DNA of 64,000 nucleotides from Clostridiales bacterium (lineage in GTDB: Bacteria; Bacillota; DSM-16504; Desulfitibacterales; JAICDB01). Positions 1 to 9,530 of the stretch are shown piece by piece. A program made the translations under genes and the position numbers. Within the stretch, counting starts at the first letter, position 1, and each line of letters starts with the position of its first letter. The notes beneath the pieces are model-generated. The model made no database searches. It was given only the letters and a program-made list of their open reading frames with translations, and was not told the origin of the DNA. The DNA lies in contig JAICDB010000009.1 of assembly GCA_020063565.1 (NCBI GenBank), positions 1 to 64,000 of the forward strand, given 5' to 3'.

Positions 1-70
1 ACGGCAGTTAAGCTCTCCAGCGCCGATGGTACTAGGGCGTATGCCCTGGGAGAGTAGGTCGTTGCCAGGA
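1..70 (+). rRNA. rrf: 5S ribosomal RNA, 3' portion
   Basis: The first 70 bases match the 3' two thirds of a bacterial 5S rRNA: the GCCGATGGTACT and TGGGAGAGTAGGTCG segments are typical, and an intrinsic terminator follows. The 5' part lies outside the window, so an rRNA operon probably ends here. Confidence 0.9.
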
Positions 71-83
71 TTAAGTTTATATA

Positions 84-127
84 AAACCCCTCTTAAGGAA
101 TAATTCCTTGAGAGGGGTTTTTGCTTT
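84..127 (+). terminator. Intrinsic terminator of the rRNA operon
   Basis: An AACCCCTCT..AAGG stem pairs with CCTTGAGAGGGGTT and is followed by T-rich sequence, 15 bases after the 5S rRNA. Confidence 0.9.
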
Positions 128-291
128 TTAAATATATTGAAACGATTGGCTAAAATATATTAATAATTATTATAAGCGCTATAGCAAAAAAATAATTACT
201 AAATGCTTGAATTTACATGGTAGAACATAGTATGTTTTTTAAAAAAGGACATATATCTTTAGGGTTTTAAGTTTTAAGGGGGAAAATTTTT

Positions 292-684
292 ATGGCTGAG
301 GGAAAATTTGGTACGGCAATTAATTGTATGGACGGGAGGGTGCAGCTTCCGGTAATAAATTTTTTAAAAAGCAATTATGCCTTAGATTATATTGATGTAA
401 TTACCGAAGCGGGACCAAACGGTTTGCTGGCTAGGGGTGATGATACTAATAAAATGGCTTCTATACGAGATAGAATTGACATATCTCTCAATGCACACGG
501 GTCTAGGCTAATTGCTCTCGTTGGGCATTATGACTGTGCAGGAAATCCGGGTTCTAAGGAAAAACAGATTGAGGACATCATTACTGCTTTAAAAAAATTA
601 ATGGAATGGTATCCGGAAAGAAATATTATTGGGCTTTGGGTAGATGAAAATTGGCAGGTTTCAAAAATTTCTGTTGACAGTTAA
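292..684 (+). CDS. Small beta-carbonic-anhydrase-like protein
   Basis: The 130-residue product carries the zinc-site pattern of beta-class carbonic anhydrases: C12-x-D14-x-R16 (CMDGR) and H79-x2-C82 (GHYDCAGNPG). The class interconverts CO2 and bicarbonate. The protein is clearly shorter than classical beta enzymes (about 160-220 residues) and lacks much of the C-terminal helical part. Small proteins of this kind are known in clostridia, but activity cannot be assumed. The ATG has a good AAGGGGGAAA ribosome site. The gene stands alone between the rRNA operon and the trp leader, and its last codons overlap the probable trp promoter. Confidence 0.75.
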   Translation: MAEGKFGTAINCMDGRVQLPVINFLKSNYALDYIDVITEAGPNGLLARGDDTNKMASIRDRIDISLNAHGSRLIALVGHYDCAGNPGSKEKQIEDIITALKKLMEWYPERNIIGLWVDENWQVSKISVDS

Positions 685-703
685 GCCTAACATGACATAT
701 AAT
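674..703 (+). promoter_or_regulatory. Probable sigma-A promoter of the trp operon
   Basis: TTGACA (674-679) and TATAAT (698-703) are separated by 18 bases. The -35 box lies inside the end of the carbonic-anhydrase-like gene. Transcription would start near 710, just before the T-box leader. Confidence 0.7.
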
Positions 704-1057
704 AAATAAAAATTAAAATTATAAAAGCAATGCGTGGGAAAAGTAGCTGTATCGCAGACACTACAGAGAGCCGGAGGTTGGTGGGATTTCGGCGTGTACC
801 GGGTATGGTGAATGGGCCCACAAGCTGCAGGTCGAAAGTGCTTTAAATGTTTAGCAGAAATTCGCAGGGGATTTCGCGCGGACTTTTAGAACATCCTTTT
901 AAATTAATGTTTTAAAAGGAGAAATATCATTTTAAAGCACGAGTAGCAACCTGACGGAGACCTTCACCGTTAAAAGAAGGCGGGTATCGGACTGAAGTAG
1001 TCCCGTACTTTGTAATTATTGGTTTTATTTAACCTTTTAAGGGTGGCATAGCGAAAG

Positions 1058-1093
1058 TAACCTTTCGTCCCTTTGGGATGAAAGGTTTTTTAT
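1058..1093 (+). terminator. First T-box terminator
   Basis: AACCTTTCGTCCC pairs with GGGATGAAAGGTT, followed by a T run. The 5' arm overlaps the first T-box antiterminator. Confidence 0.9.
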
Positions 1094-1174
1094 TTAGTCT
1101 ACTGGGCCTACTTGCTTCCTGTACCCAATATGAGAGGGCTCTTTTTGGCCTAGTAGGATGGCACCGCGGAAAGT

Positions 1175-1212
1175 AAGCTTTTCGTTCCTATTTGGACGGA
1201 AAGCTTTTTTAT
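1175..1212 (+). terminator. Second T-box terminator
   Basis: AAGCTTTTCGTTCC pairs with GGACGGAAAGCTT, followed by TTTT. It directly follows the canonical second T-box. Confidence 0.9.
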
Positions 1213-1253
1213 TTTAGTGATCCATAATTTTTAAAAGATTGGAGTGAAATAAC

Positions 1254-2003
1254 ATGATAGATCCTTTTATTATTGCCGGGCCGTGTGCTGTTGAAAGTGA
1301 AGAGCAGCTTTTTCAGGTTGCTAAAGCGGTACGTGAAGCGGGGGGGCAGTTTTTAAGGGGAGGTGCTTTTAAGCCCAGGACCTCACCTTGCTCTTTTCAA
1401 GGTCTGGGAGAAAGAGGACTTGAAATTTTAGCGAACGCCGCTAAAACTTTTAATTTAAAAATTGTTACAGAAGTAATTGATACGAGGGATGTGGAACTTG
1501 TTGCCAAGCATGCGGATATTTTACAAATTGGCTCCCGCAACATGCAAAATTTTTCACTTTTAAAAGAAGTGGGCAAGAGCAGGAAAACGGTTCTTTTAAA
1601 AAGGGGTCTGGCTGCTACAGTTAAAGAATGGCTCTCTGCAGCGGAATATATCAAATCAGAAGGAAATAACAGGATCATTCTTTGTGAAAGGGGAATCAGA
1701 ACCTTTTGTGATCATACCAGAAATACCCTTGACTTGAGTGTAGTTCCTTATCTCAAAATCCACAGTGACCTGCCTATAATTGTGGACCCCAGCCACGCAA
1801 CCGGTGACAGGGCACTTGTTATCCCTCTGGCCAGGGCGGCACTGGCTGTAGGATGTGATGGCTTAATGCTGGAAGTACATCCCCAGCCTGATCAGGCGCT
1901 ATGTGACGGACCGCAGTCACTGACCATAGAACAATTTAAGAGTTTTATGCTGGAAATAACAAACTATAAAGAAAGGAGAAAAGTCAATGTTTCCTCAATC
2001 TGA
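1254..2003 (+). CDS. aroF: 3-deoxy-7-phosphoheptulonate (DAHP) synthase, minimal type I-beta
   Basis: It condenses phosphoenolpyruvate with erythrose 4-phosphate, the first step of the shikimate pathway. Family motifs are AGPCAVES (with the metal-binding Cys11), [26 protein letters not shown] and [18 protein letters not shown]. At 249 residues it is a bare barrel without the N-terminal ferredoxin-like regulatory domain of many type I-beta enzymes (about 340 residues), so allosteric control is probably absent. As first gene of the trp operon it would supply chorismate when Trp is short. Its end overlaps trpE by 17 bases, which suggests translational coupling. A close relative is KDO-8-phosphate synthase, but the context favours DAHP synthase. 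Confidence 0.93.
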   Translation: MIDPFIIAGPCAVESEEQLFQVAKAVREAGGQFLRGGAFKPRTSPCSFQGLGERGLEILANAAKTFNLKIVTEVIDTRDVELVAKHADILQIGSRNMQNFSLLKEVGKSRKTVLLKRGLAATVKEWLSAAEYIKSEGNNRIILCERGIRTFCDHTRNTLDLSVVPYLKIHSDLPIIVDPSHATGDRALVIPLARAALAVGCDGLMLEVHPQPDQALCDGPQSLTIEQFKSFMLEITNYKERRKVNVSSI

Positions 2004-3480
2004 AGAAGAATTTAGAAAATTAGCTGCCAAAGCAAATTTAATTCCCGTATATGAGGAATATTCCGCTGCGCTGGAAACGCCTCTCTCGGCATTTTTAAAG
2101 TTGAAAAAAAGTTCATTTGCCTACCTCTTGGAAAGCGTTGAAGGTGGCTCGCAGCCGGGAAGATACTCTTTTATAGGTGTTGATCCTTCCATACTCTTTG
2201 AGGCAAAAGATGGGAAAGTCACAGTTACCAAGCAGGGAAAAACAATTAAATATATCAGTAATGATCCCTTACAGGAACTCCAGAAAATTTTTGAAAGTTA
2301 TCAACCCCTTGAAGTACCCGGTTTACCTGCATTTAGTGGGGGAGCTGTAGGTTACCTGGGATATGACATGATTCGCTACTGGGAAGAGATTCCTAAACCC
2401 GCTGAAAAGGATACCGGTTACCCGGACTGTTTCTTTATGTTTGCCGATACCCTCATTATCTTTGATCATTTTAAGCAAACAATGAAAATTACAGTTAACG
2501 TTTCTGTAGGAAATGATCCTGAAAAAGACTATAATAAAGCGGTTTCCAAAATTAAAGAGATAAGTTCCATTCTTAACAAACCTCTGGCAGATATTTTAAC
2601 CCTAAAGGGAGGTTTGTCCATGCAAGGCACTGATTACAGCTATAACTGTACTTCTGAGGAATTTCAGGAAATGGTAAAAAAAGCTAAGGAATATATCAGG
2701 GCAGGTGATATTTTTCAAGTTGTGCTATCTCGAAAAATTAATTTTACATTACAATCTGATCCAATATTAATTTACCGCAGCCTGCGTTCCTTAAACCCTT
2801 CCCCATACATGTATTATCTTTCCTTTGGTGAGATCAAAATTGTTGGTTCCTCACCGGAAGTAATGGTTAAGGTGGTAGATGGCAGAGCAGAGTTAAAACC
2901 TATAGCCGGCACTAGGCCAAGGGGGAAAACAAAAGAGGAAGACGAGAAACTCGCCAGGGAACTCTTAGCAGATGAAAAGGAACGTGCGGAACATCTAATG
3001 CTTGTTGATTTGGGGAGAAATGATTTAGGAAGGGTTAGCGAGTATGGAAGCGTTAAGGTAAATGACTATATGCAAATAGAAAATTACTCCCATGTCATGC
3101 ATATTGTTTCCAAAGTGGCCGGCAGGGTTAGAAAGGAATATACCTGCTTTGATGTTTTAAAGGCTTCATTTCCGGCGGGTACGGTTTCAGGGGCACCGAA
3201 GATCAGGGCAATGGAGATCATAGATGAACTTGAGCCTGATGGCAGGGGGCCTTACGCCGGTGCAGTTGGCTACATCAGTTATACGGGGAACATGGATACC
3301 TGTATAGCCATTCGTACCTTATTTATTAAAGGAAATAAGGGATATATTCAGGCAGGTGCGGGTATAGTTGCAGATTCAAATCCTCTCAATGAATACTATG
3401 AGGTTTGTAACAAGTCACAGGCCCTTGTTAATGCACTGGAAAGGGCTGAAAGGGGAGAATCACTTGCTGTTGGTAATTGA
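1987..3480 (+). CDS. trpE: Anthranilate synthase component I
   Basis: TrpE turns chorismate plus ammonia or glutamine into anthranilate together with TrpG. The N-terminal domain has the LLESVEGG element that forms part of the Trp feedback site in the family. The C-terminal chorismate-binding domain has [31 protein letters not shown] and [20 protein letters not shown]. The 497-residue length is normal. The start follows AAAGGAGAAAAGTCA and lies inside the end of aroF. The end overlaps trpG by 17 bases. Confidence 0.97.
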   Translation: MFPQSEEEFRKLAAKANLIPVYEEYSAALETPLSAFLKLKKSSFAYLLESVEGGSQPGRYSFIGVDPSILFEAKDGKVTVTKQGKTIKYISNDPLQELQKIFESYQPLEVPGLPAFSGGAVGYLGYDMIRYWEEIPKPAEKDTGYPDCFFMFADTLIIFDHFKQTMKITVNVSVGNDPEKDYNKAVSKIKEISSILNKPLADILTLKGGLSMQGTDYSYNCTSEEFQEMVKKAKEYIRAGDIFQVVLSRKINFTLQSDPILIYRSLRSLNPSPYMYYLSFGEIKIVGSSPEVMVKVVDGRAELKPIAGTRPRGKTKEEDEKLARELLADEKERAEHLMLVDLGRNDLGRVSEYGSVKVNDYMQIENYSHVMHIVSKVAGRVRKEYTCFDVLKASFPAGTVSGAPKIRAMEIIDELEPDGRGPYAGAVGYISYTGNMDTCIAIRTLFIKGNKGYIQAGAGIVADSNPLNEYYEVCNKSQALVNALERAERGESLAVGN

Positions 3481-4027
3481 TAATTATGATTCATTTGTTT
3501 ATAACCTGGTTCAGTATCTGGGAGAGTTGGGGGAAAAAATTGAGGTTGTTCGCAATGATAAAGTGGATTTAGAGAGCCTGGAAAAAATGCATCCTGATAG
3601 AATAGTAATTTCCCCCGGCCCCGGAAGACCTGAAAAAGCTGGCATTTCTCTAGCTGTAGTAAGGCATTTTTCAGGAAAGATTCCCATTCTGGGAGTCTGC
3701 CTGGGACACCAGTGTATTGGAGCAGCCTTTGGCGCTAAAATAGTCCCGGGAAAAGTTCCTGTCCACGGCAAAACCTCTCAAATCAACCATCAAGGAAGGG
3801 GAATTTTAAAGGGACTACCACAGAATATTACAGTGACCCGGTATCATTCGCTAGTAATTGAGAAGGAAAGTATTCCCGAAAAATTAGCAGTGACTGCTTA
3901 CAGTGATGATGGTGCTGTCATGGCAGTAGAGGATATAGAACATCCAACCTTTGGTGTGCAGTTCCACCCGGAATCTATAGAAACTCAGTATGGAATGGAA
4001 ATCCTGAGGAATTTTTTAAATGCTTAA
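3464..4027 (+). CDS. trpG: Anthranilate synthase component II (glutamine amidotransferase)
   Basis: This class I glutamine amidotransferase supplies ammonia to TrpE. Visible are the N-terminal [18 protein letters not shown], the nucleophile elbow GVCLGHQCIG and the catalytic FHPESIET. A TTG start at 3464 is chosen because it gives the family N-terminus (187 residues) and follows AGGGGAGA at 3451-3458. An in-frame ATG at 3368 would add about 32 residues that only shadow trpE. The start lies inside trpE. Confidence 0.95.
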   Translation: MLLVIDNYDSFVYNLVQYLGELGEKIEVVRNDKVDLESLEKMHPDRIVISPGPGRPEKAGISLAVVRHFSGKIPILGVCLGHQCIGAAFGAKIVPGKVPVHGKTSQINHQGRGILKGLPQNITVTRYHSLVIEKESIPEKLAVTAYSDDGAVMAVEDIEHPTFGVQFHPESIETQYGMEILRNFLNA

Positions 4028-4075
4028 AAATTAAACTTAAAACCAAAATTTTAGAGCTGAGAGGAGCTGAGGAAA

Positions 4076-5110
4076 ATGATTAAAGAGGCTATTGGCAGAG
4101 TTGTTAGAGGAGAAAATTTATCTGTTAAAGAAGCCAGTGGGGTAATGCAGGAGATAATGGAGGGTAGGGCAACAGCTGCCCAGATTGGAAGCTTTTTAAC
4201 ATGCTTAAGGATGAAGGGAGAAACACCTGAGGAAATTGCAGGTTGCGCAAGTGTAATGAGGGAGAAGGCACTTCCAATTAACAGCAGGCATCACCTGCTT
4301 GTGGATACCTGCGGAACCGGAGGAGATGGAGCAGGTACTTTCAATATTTCTACAACAGTTGCCTTTGTAGTGGCAGGCAGCGGTCTGGCAGTTGCCAAAC
4401 ACGGTAATCGTTCGGTTTCAAGTAAAAGCGGCAGTGCAGATGTCCTTGAGGCTTTAGGAGTAAAAATAGACCTTTCGCCTGCTGAAGTAGAGGAGGTTTT
4501 AGATAGGATAGGTATCGGCTTTCTATATGCACCTACTTTTCATAAGGCAATGAAATATGCCATTAGCCCGAGAAGGGAAATAGGAATTCGCAGTGTTTTC
4601 AATATCTTAGGGCCCCTTACCAATCCTGCACGGGCAAAATTTCAGGTGCTAGGTGTATATGATGCAGGTTTAACTGAAAGTGTTGCTCAAGTCTTGGATA
4701 GATTGGGAGTTGAAAATGCTTATGTGGTACATGGTGCTGGTGGCTTAGATGAAATTTCCACACTGGGCCCCAGCAAAATTACCCACTTAAAGAAAGGTTC
4801 CATAGAAACGTATGAAATTACACCTGAAGATTTTGGCTTCCCGAGAAGAAAACTTTCCGATCTCAAGGGTGGAGATGCTATTTTTAATTCTAAAATTACA
4901 AGAAGGGTACTAGCCGGAGAAGAAGGACCTTACCGGGAAATAGTCCTTTTAAATGCTGCAGCCGCCATTGCTGCCGGAGGAGCGGCGAGAGATCTTCATG
5001 AAGGTGTTAAGCTGGCAGCTTATATAATTGATTCGGGTAAAGCCCTTGAAAAGCTGGAGGAACTGATCCAGGTCAGCAATAGTAATTTAAGGTTGGGAGA
5101 GATATCATGA
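4076..5110 (+). CDS. trpD: Anthranilate phosphoribosyltransferase
   Basis: It transfers phosphoribose from PRPP to anthranilate. Motifs are DTCGTGGDGAGTFNIST (PRPP binding), KHGNRSVSSKSGSADVLEALG and PRREIGIRSVFNILGPLTNP. The 344-residue length is normal. A 48-base gap with AGGAGCTGAGGAAA precedes it, and it overlaps trpC by ATGA. Confidence 0.97.
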   Translation: MIKEAIGRVVRGENLSVKEASGVMQEIMEGRATAAQIGSFLTCLRMKGETPEEIAGCASVMREKALPINSRHHLLVDTCGTGGDGAGTFNISTTVAFVVAGSGLAVAKHGNRSVSSKSGSADVLEALGVKIDLSPAEVEEVLDRIGIGFLYAPTFHKAMKYAISPRREIGIRSVFNILGPLTNPARAKFQVLGVYDAGLTESVAQVLDRLGVENAYVVHGAGGLDEISTLGPSKITHLKKGSIETYEITPEDFGFPRRKLSDLKGGDAIFNSKITRRVLAGEEGPYREIVLLNAAAAIAAGGAARDLHEGVKLAAYIIDSGKALEKLEELIQVSNSNLRLGEIS

Positions 5111-5874
5111 TACTTGAAAAAATTGTCCGGCATAAAAGACATGAAGTTGCTGAAAGGAAGTCAAGGAGACCTTTAGAGTTGTTAAAAAAGAGCCTGCCGC
5201 AGACAAGGGGGGAATTTAAAAGTGCCCTTGGCAAAGAAGGGGTAAGCCTGATAGCTGAAGTTAAAAAAGCATCCCCCTCAAAAGGGGTTTTTAGGGAAGA
5301 CTTTGATCCGGTGAAAATCGCTACAAGTTATGAGAAAGCAGGAGCAGCGGCAATTTCAGTTCTCACCGACAGTGAATTTTTTCAAGGAAGCCTGCAAGAT
5401 TTAAAAAAAGTTAAGGAATCCGTACAACTTCCCGTTTTACGAAAGGATTTTATTATCGATCCTTACCAAATCTATGAAGCGAAGTATAGCGGAGCAGATG
5501 CCATTCTTTTAATTGCAGCTGTTTTGGATGAGAAACAGTTAACGGAATTTCTAAACCTTGCCGGAGAGCTGGAGCTCGATGCACTAGTTGAGGTTCATTC
5601 CCGAGAGGAATTGAAAGTCGCCCTCCGCTCTAGGGCGGAAATCATAGGAATTAACAATCGCGATTTGACAACATTTAATACGGATATTAAGACCACTTTT
5701 GAGCTGGCAAAATTTGTTCCCGAGGGCTGCATACTTGTAAGTGAAAGCGGAATTTCGAGCGGTGAGGATGTAAAAAGATTAGCGCAGGCTGGTGTGGATG
5801 CCATCCTTGTGGGAGAGGCACTTGTAACAAGTTCCGAGATTGATGCCAAGATTAAGGAACTTATAGGGGTGTAA
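5107..5874 (+). CDS. trpC: Indole-3-glycerol phosphate synthase
   Basis: It closes the indole ring from carboxyphenylamino-deoxyribulose phosphate. The barrel motifs are LIAEVKKASPSKG (catalytic Lys), LRKDFIIDPYQIYEA, GINNRDLTTF and LVSESGISSGEDV. The 255-residue length is standard. It is a single enzyme, not fused to TrpF. Confidence 0.97.
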   Translation: MILEKIVRHKRHEVAERKSRRPLELLKKSLPQTRGEFKSALGKEGVSLIAEVKKASPSKGVFREDFDPVKIATSYEKAGAAAISVLTDSEFFQGSLQDLKKVKESVQLPVLRKDFIIDPYQIYEAKYSGADAILLIAAVLDEKQLTEFLNLAGELELDALVEVHSREELKVALRSRAEIIGINNRDLTTFNTDIKTTFELAKFVPEGCILVSESGISSGEDVKRLAQAGVDAILVGEALVTSSEIDAKIKELIGV

Positions 5875-5879
5875 GGAAG

Positions 5880-6521
5880 TTGATCTGGATAAAGATTTGC
5901 GGAATAACGAATTTCGCTGATGCACAAGCTGCTGCTTCTTTAGGTGCTGATGCCCTGGGGTTTATATTCGCCAAAAGTCCACGTCGGGTTCAGCCTGAAA
6001 AGGTCAGGGAAATAGTTTTATCTTTACCTCCTGAGACGGAAAAGATAGGTGTTTTCATGGATGAAAAACCGGAAAAAGCAAGGGAAATTGCCGAGTTTTG
6101 TGGACTAACGGGCTTACAGTTTCACGGCAATGAATCCCCGGAATACTGCAAGAAATTTAAGGATTATCAGGTTATAAAGGCCTTCAGGGTTAATTCTGAG
6201 AAGGGCTGGGACAAAATTTTTCCTTACGTTCAAAATAACGCTATTGACAGGATTCTACTTGACACTTACGTCAAAGGAGTACCGGGAGGTACAGGCAAAA
6301 CCTTTCCCTGGAAAATGGCAGCTTTACGAAACTGGAAAGATATACCTGTAATAGTTGCAGGTGGCATAAACCCACTGAACGTAACACGTTGTCTTCAAGA
6401 AGCGAACCCCTTTGGAATAGATATAGGAAGTGGTGTTGAAAGGGAACCCGGAAAAAAAGATCACGGTATGCTCAAGGAACTCTTTGAGAAGGTAAGAGGC
6501 ATAAAATATTCTAGTTCTTAG
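5880..6521 (+). CDS. trpF: Phosphoribosylanthranilate isomerase
   Basis: It catalyses the Amadori rearrangement of phosphoribosylanthranilate. The motifs IKICGIT (general-base Cys), [20 protein letters not shown] and [10 protein letters not shown] are present, and 213 residues is normal. A TTG start at 5880 follows AAGGAAG closely; no better ATG keeps the conserved IKICGIT start. Confidence 0.95.
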   Translation: MIWIKICGITNFADAQAAASLGADALGFIFAKSPRRVQPEKVREIVLSLPPETEKIGVFMDEKPEKAREIAEFCGLTGLQFHGNESPEYCKKFKDYQVIKAFRVNSEKGWDKIFPYVQNNAIDRILLDTYVKGVPGGTGKTFPWKMAALRNWKDIPVIVAGGINPLNVTRCLQEANPFGIDIGSGVEREPGKKDHGMLKELFEKVRGIKYSSS

Positions 6522-6526
6522 GAAGG

Positions 6527-7720
6527 ATGATGGAGATGAATAAGGCCGGATATTTTGGTGAATTTGGTGGCCAGTATGTTCCTGAAACATTAATGCCTGC
6601 ATTACAGGAGCTGGAAGAGGCCTATGAAAAATATAAGGAAGAGCGTGGGTTTAAGGAAGAACTGGATTATTATTTGAAAAATTATGTGGGAAGGCCTACG
6701 CCCTTATATTATGCACAAAAACTGACTGACCATCTTGGAGGAGCAAAAATCTATCTGAAAAGAGAGGATTTAAACCATACAGGTGCCCACAAAATAAACA
6801 ACAGTCTGGGGCAGGCTCTTTTGGCTAAAAGAATGGGCAAGAAAAGAATAATTGCTGAAACAGGTGCCGGGCAACACGGGGTGGCAACGGCAACGGCAGC
6901 AGCGCTTCTGGATTTGGAATGTGAAATTTTTATGGGTGCGGAGGATGTCAGGAGGCAGTCTTTAAATGTCTTTCGAATGGAACTTCTTGGGGCAAAAGTT
7001 GTTAAGGTAGAATCGGGCACCAGGACATTAAAGGATGCAACTAATGAAGCTTTGCGTAATTGGGTCACGACAGTTGAAAACAGTCATTATATAATCGGCT
7101 CCGTTGTGGGACCTCATCCTTACCCTACCATGGTGAGAAACTTTCAAAGTGTAATTGGTCAGGAAGCAAAGGAGCAGATTACTGAAATTGAGGGGAAATT
7201 ACCTGACCTTTTAATTGCCTGTGTTGGTGGAGGAAGCAATGCCATGGGGCTTTTTCATCCCTTCAAGGATTTACAAGAAGTAAAAATGCTTGGTGTGGAA
7301 GCTGCCGGTAGTGGGATAGATACGGGTAAACATGCAGCATCCTTAACTGCAGGCAGCAAAGGTGTTTTGCATGGTGCGTTAAGTTATCTCTTACAGGACA
7401 GTGATGGGCAAATCCTGCCGGCCCACTCCGTATCTGCGGGCCTGGACTACCCGGGAGTGGGGCCTGAGCACAGTTGTTTTAAAGACACGGAAAGAGCTCA
7501 ATATCAGGCTGTAACAGATAAGGAAGCTTTGGAGGCATTTAAGTTGTTATCTCGGTTAGAAGGAATAATTCCGGCCCTGGAAAGTTCCCATGCACTTGCT
7601 GCTGCTTGCCAGGTTGCTCCACGTTTGGAGAAGGAGAGGGTAATTGTAGTCTGCCTGTCCGGTAGAGGTGATAAGGATGTTGCTGAAGTTTCAGAGTTGT
7701 TGAGGGGTGAGGCAATATGA
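6527..7720 (+). CDS. trpB: Tryptophan synthase beta chain
   Basis: This PLP enzyme joins indole and serine. Visible are [34 protein letters not shown] (Schiff-base Lys), [16 protein letters not shown] (phosphate loop) and LSGRGDKD. At 397 residues it is the standard TrpB1 type. Three in-frame ATGs (6527, 6530, 6536) are possible; the GGAAGGATGATGGAG stretch best fits 6536. It overlaps trpA by 4 bases. Confidence 0.97.
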   Translation: MMEMNKAGYFGEFGGQYVPETLMPALQELEEAYEKYKEERGFKEELDYYLKNYVGRPTPLYYAQKLTDHLGGAKIYLKREDLNHTGAHKINNSLGQALLAKRMGKKRIIAETGAGQHGVATATAAALLDLECEIFMGAEDVRRQSLNVFRMELLGAKVVKVESGTRTLKDATNEALRNWVTTVENSHYIIGSVVGPHPYPTMVRNFQSVIGQEAKEQITEIEGKLPDLLIACVGGGSNAMGLFHPFKDLQEVKMLGVEAAGSGIDTGKHAASLTAGSKGVLHGALSYLLQDSDGQILPAHSVSAGLDYPGVGPEHSCFKDTERAQYQAVTDKEALEAFKLLSRLEGIIPALESSHALAAACQVAPRLEKERVIVVCLSGRGDKDVAEVSELLRGEAI

Positions 7721-8544
7721 ATAGAATAGATGCTGTTTTTAACGATTTGCGCAAGTCACAAGGGAAGGCAGTGATTCCATACGTTACCTGCGGATACCCT
7801 AGTTTAGATTTTACTAAAGAGTTAATTTCTGTACTGGCAGAAGCAGGTGCGGATTTAATTGAAATTGGAGTTCCCTATTCAGATCCCGTGGCTGACGGTC
7901 CCACCATTCAAAAGGCGTCTGCCAGGGCACTGACGGCGGGAATAACCCTCGATAAAATTTTTCGGCTGGTAGAGGAAATAAGGGGAAAATGTCAGGTGCC
8001 TTTAATTATGATGACTTATTATAACCCAATTTATGTTACGGGAGTGGAAAATTTCATTAAAAAAGCTGCTGCAGCGGGTGTTGACGGTCTAATAATTCCC
8101 GACCTCCCGGTGGAAGAGGCCGGTCATTTAAGTGAAGTCGCAGAGAGATCCGGTCTAAGGACCATATTTTTAGTGGCGCCAACAAGCACCTCTGAAAGGA
8201 TTGAAAAAATTGCCGGCATATCGCGCGGATTTATTTATTGCGTAAGTGTTACGGGAGTTACCGGAGCAAGGAAAGAAGTTTCGGAAGGGTTGGAGGATTT
8301 TTTAAAGAGGATTCGGCTCCGCACTGAACTTCCCCTTGCAGTAGGATTTGGAATTTCAAGCCCGGAAACGGCCTGTCGGGCCGCAGAATATGCTGATGGG
8401 GTCATAGTGGGAAGCGCCTTAATCCAAAAGATTGAGGAAAATGTTGCGGGAGAGGACTACAGTAAAGCGCTTCAGGAAGCTGCTGCCTTTATTAAGGAGT
8501 TGAAGGGTGCGGTAGATAGTAAAAGCGCACCTAACGACTTATAG
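7717..8544 (+). CDS. trpA: Tryptophan synthase alpha chain
   Basis: It cleaves indole-glycerol phosphate and channels indole to TrpB. Motifs are [29 protein letters not shown] (catalytic Glu and Asp) and [12 protein letters not shown]. At 275 residues it is complete. It is the last gene of the operon. Confidence 0.97.
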   Translation: MNRIDAVFNDLRKSQGKAVIPYVTCGYPSLDFTKELISVLAEAGADLIEIGVPYSDPVADGPTIQKASARALTAGITLDKIFRLVEEIRGKCQVPLIMMTYYNPIYVTGVENFIKKAAAAGVDGLIIPDLPVEEAGHLSEVAERSGLRTIFLVAPTSTSERIEKIAGISRGFIYCVSVTGVTGARKEVSEGLEDFLKRIRLRTELPLAVGFGISSPETACRAAEYADGVIVGSALIQKIEENVAGEDYSKALQEAAAFIKELKGAVDSKSAPNDL

Positions 8545-8622
8545 TCATGGTGCATAATAAAAATATTATAGGTGATTGACAGAATTATAATGTTAATTAT
8601 TATATATAATTCCTTTCTTTCC

Positions 8623-8694
8623 AAAAATCCCCCAGTCTTTAATGGCTTTTTACCAAATATATTTTAGTAAGAAGCTAAAGTAAGGGGGATTTTT
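8623..8694 (+). promoter_or_regulatory. Long hairpin burying the pdaB ribosome binding site
   Basis: AAAAATCCCCC (8623-8633) is perfectly complementary to GGGGGATTTTT (8684-8694). The latter contains the Shine-Dalgarno of pdaB, whose GTG start is at 8696. Inner segments (CTTTTTAC with GTAAGAAG) extend the pairing. It could limit translation, or end read-through from trpA as an unusual terminator. Confidence 0.6.
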
Positions 8695-8695
8695 T

Positions 8696-9457
8696 GTGTA
8701 TTTAAAATTAAGCGGTTTATCCTTTAAAATACTGGGAGCTGTAGTAGCCATTGTCTTGATATGTATGATAACCATATCCTTTAACATTTCTGAAACAATA
8801 CAAGTTGCCACCGGAAAAAAGCTGAAACCAATTTATAAGGTAGATACTAAAGAAAAAAAGGTGGCAATATCCTTTGATGCCTGTTGGGGATCAGAGAATA
8901 CATTAAAAATACTTGATATACTTGATAAATACAACGTTAAAACAACATTTTTTCTTGTAAACATTTGGCTGGAGGATTATCCCGATAAAGCTAAAGAAAT
9001 TCGTGCCAGGGGTCATGAAATAGGACTTCATTCAACCACCCATCCACATTTTACACAGCTAAGTGATGAAAAAATTAGAGAAGAATTGCAAAAAAATAAA
9101 GATATGATTAAAAAAGTTACCGGATTTGATGCAATTCTCTTCAGGCCTCCATTTGGCGATTATGATTCCAGGGTTGTTAAAATTATTCAGGATATGGGGC
9201 TGTACCCAATTCAATGGAGCGTAGATTCACTGGATTGGAGGGGACTTTCCGCAAGCCAGATGACAAGAAGGGTTACTGAAAGAATTGGCCCGGGCGATAT
9301 TGTACTCTTTCATAATGATGGTGAACATACTGGCGAAGCAATTGATGAAATAATAAAAATTTTGCAATCACAGGGTTATAAAATTGTACCTGTTTCAGAA
9401 CTTATTTATAAAGGGGACTACTATGTAGACGTCAATGGAATTCAACATGGCAAGTAA
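8696..9457 (+). CDS. pdaB: Polysaccharide deacetylase, PdaB-type sporulation protein
   Basis: The 253-residue protein has an N-terminal membrane anchor (about residues 10-30) and a NodB-type deacetylase domain: VAISFDACWG, HEIGLHSTTHPH (zinc ligands H-x3-H), FRPPFGDYD, WSVDSLDW and GDIVLFHND. In PdaB the second Asp of the usual TFDD motif is replaced, as here (SFDAC). PdaB proteins help maintain spores, probably at the cortex peptidoglycan. The GTG start follows AAGGGGGAT. It stands alone between two hairpins. Confidence 0.88.
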   Translation: MYLKLSGLSFKILGAVVAIVLICMITISFNISETIQVATGKKLKPIYKVDTKEKKVAISFDACWGSENTLKILDILDKYNVKTTFFLVNIWLEDYPDKAKEIRARGHEIGLHSTTHPHFTQLSDEKIREELQKNKDMIKKVTGFDAILFRPPFGDYDSRVVKIIQDMGLYPIQWSVDSLDWRGLSASQMTRRVTERIGPGDIVLFHNDGEHTGEAIDEIIKILQSQGYKIVPVSELIYKGDYYVDVNGIQHGK

Positions 9458-9530
9458 GTATAAAAAATTTTTTTGAGGAGATACTACTAAAGGGTTTTGA
9501 AATTACTCTTCAACATTTTTACCCACCGCA

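Larger units (their letters stand above)
740..1213 (+). promoter_or_regulatory. Tryptophan T-box leader with two antiterminator modules
   Basis: This leader shows the T-box features in order: the AGAGAG motif at about 765, the GGTTGGTGGGATTTC distal region, and a specifier loop GTGAA-TGG with UGG (Trp) at 813-815. A long stem III-like hairpin (836-940) follows, then two T-box modules. The first is AGGGTGGCATAGCG (1040-1053) followed by a terminator at 1058-1093. The second is AGGATGGCACCGCGG (1154-1169) followed by a terminator at 1175-1212. In both, the bases pairing with the tRNA end are TGGC, fitting a tRNA ending in GCCA, as expected for Trp. Uncharged tRNA-Trp should favour read-through into aroF-trp. 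Confidence 0.9.

Noticed and set aside
3368-3463. N-terminal extension of trpG from ATG 3368
   Set aside because: The extra residues only shadow trpE, and the TTG at 3464 restores the conserved family N-terminus with a good ribosome site.
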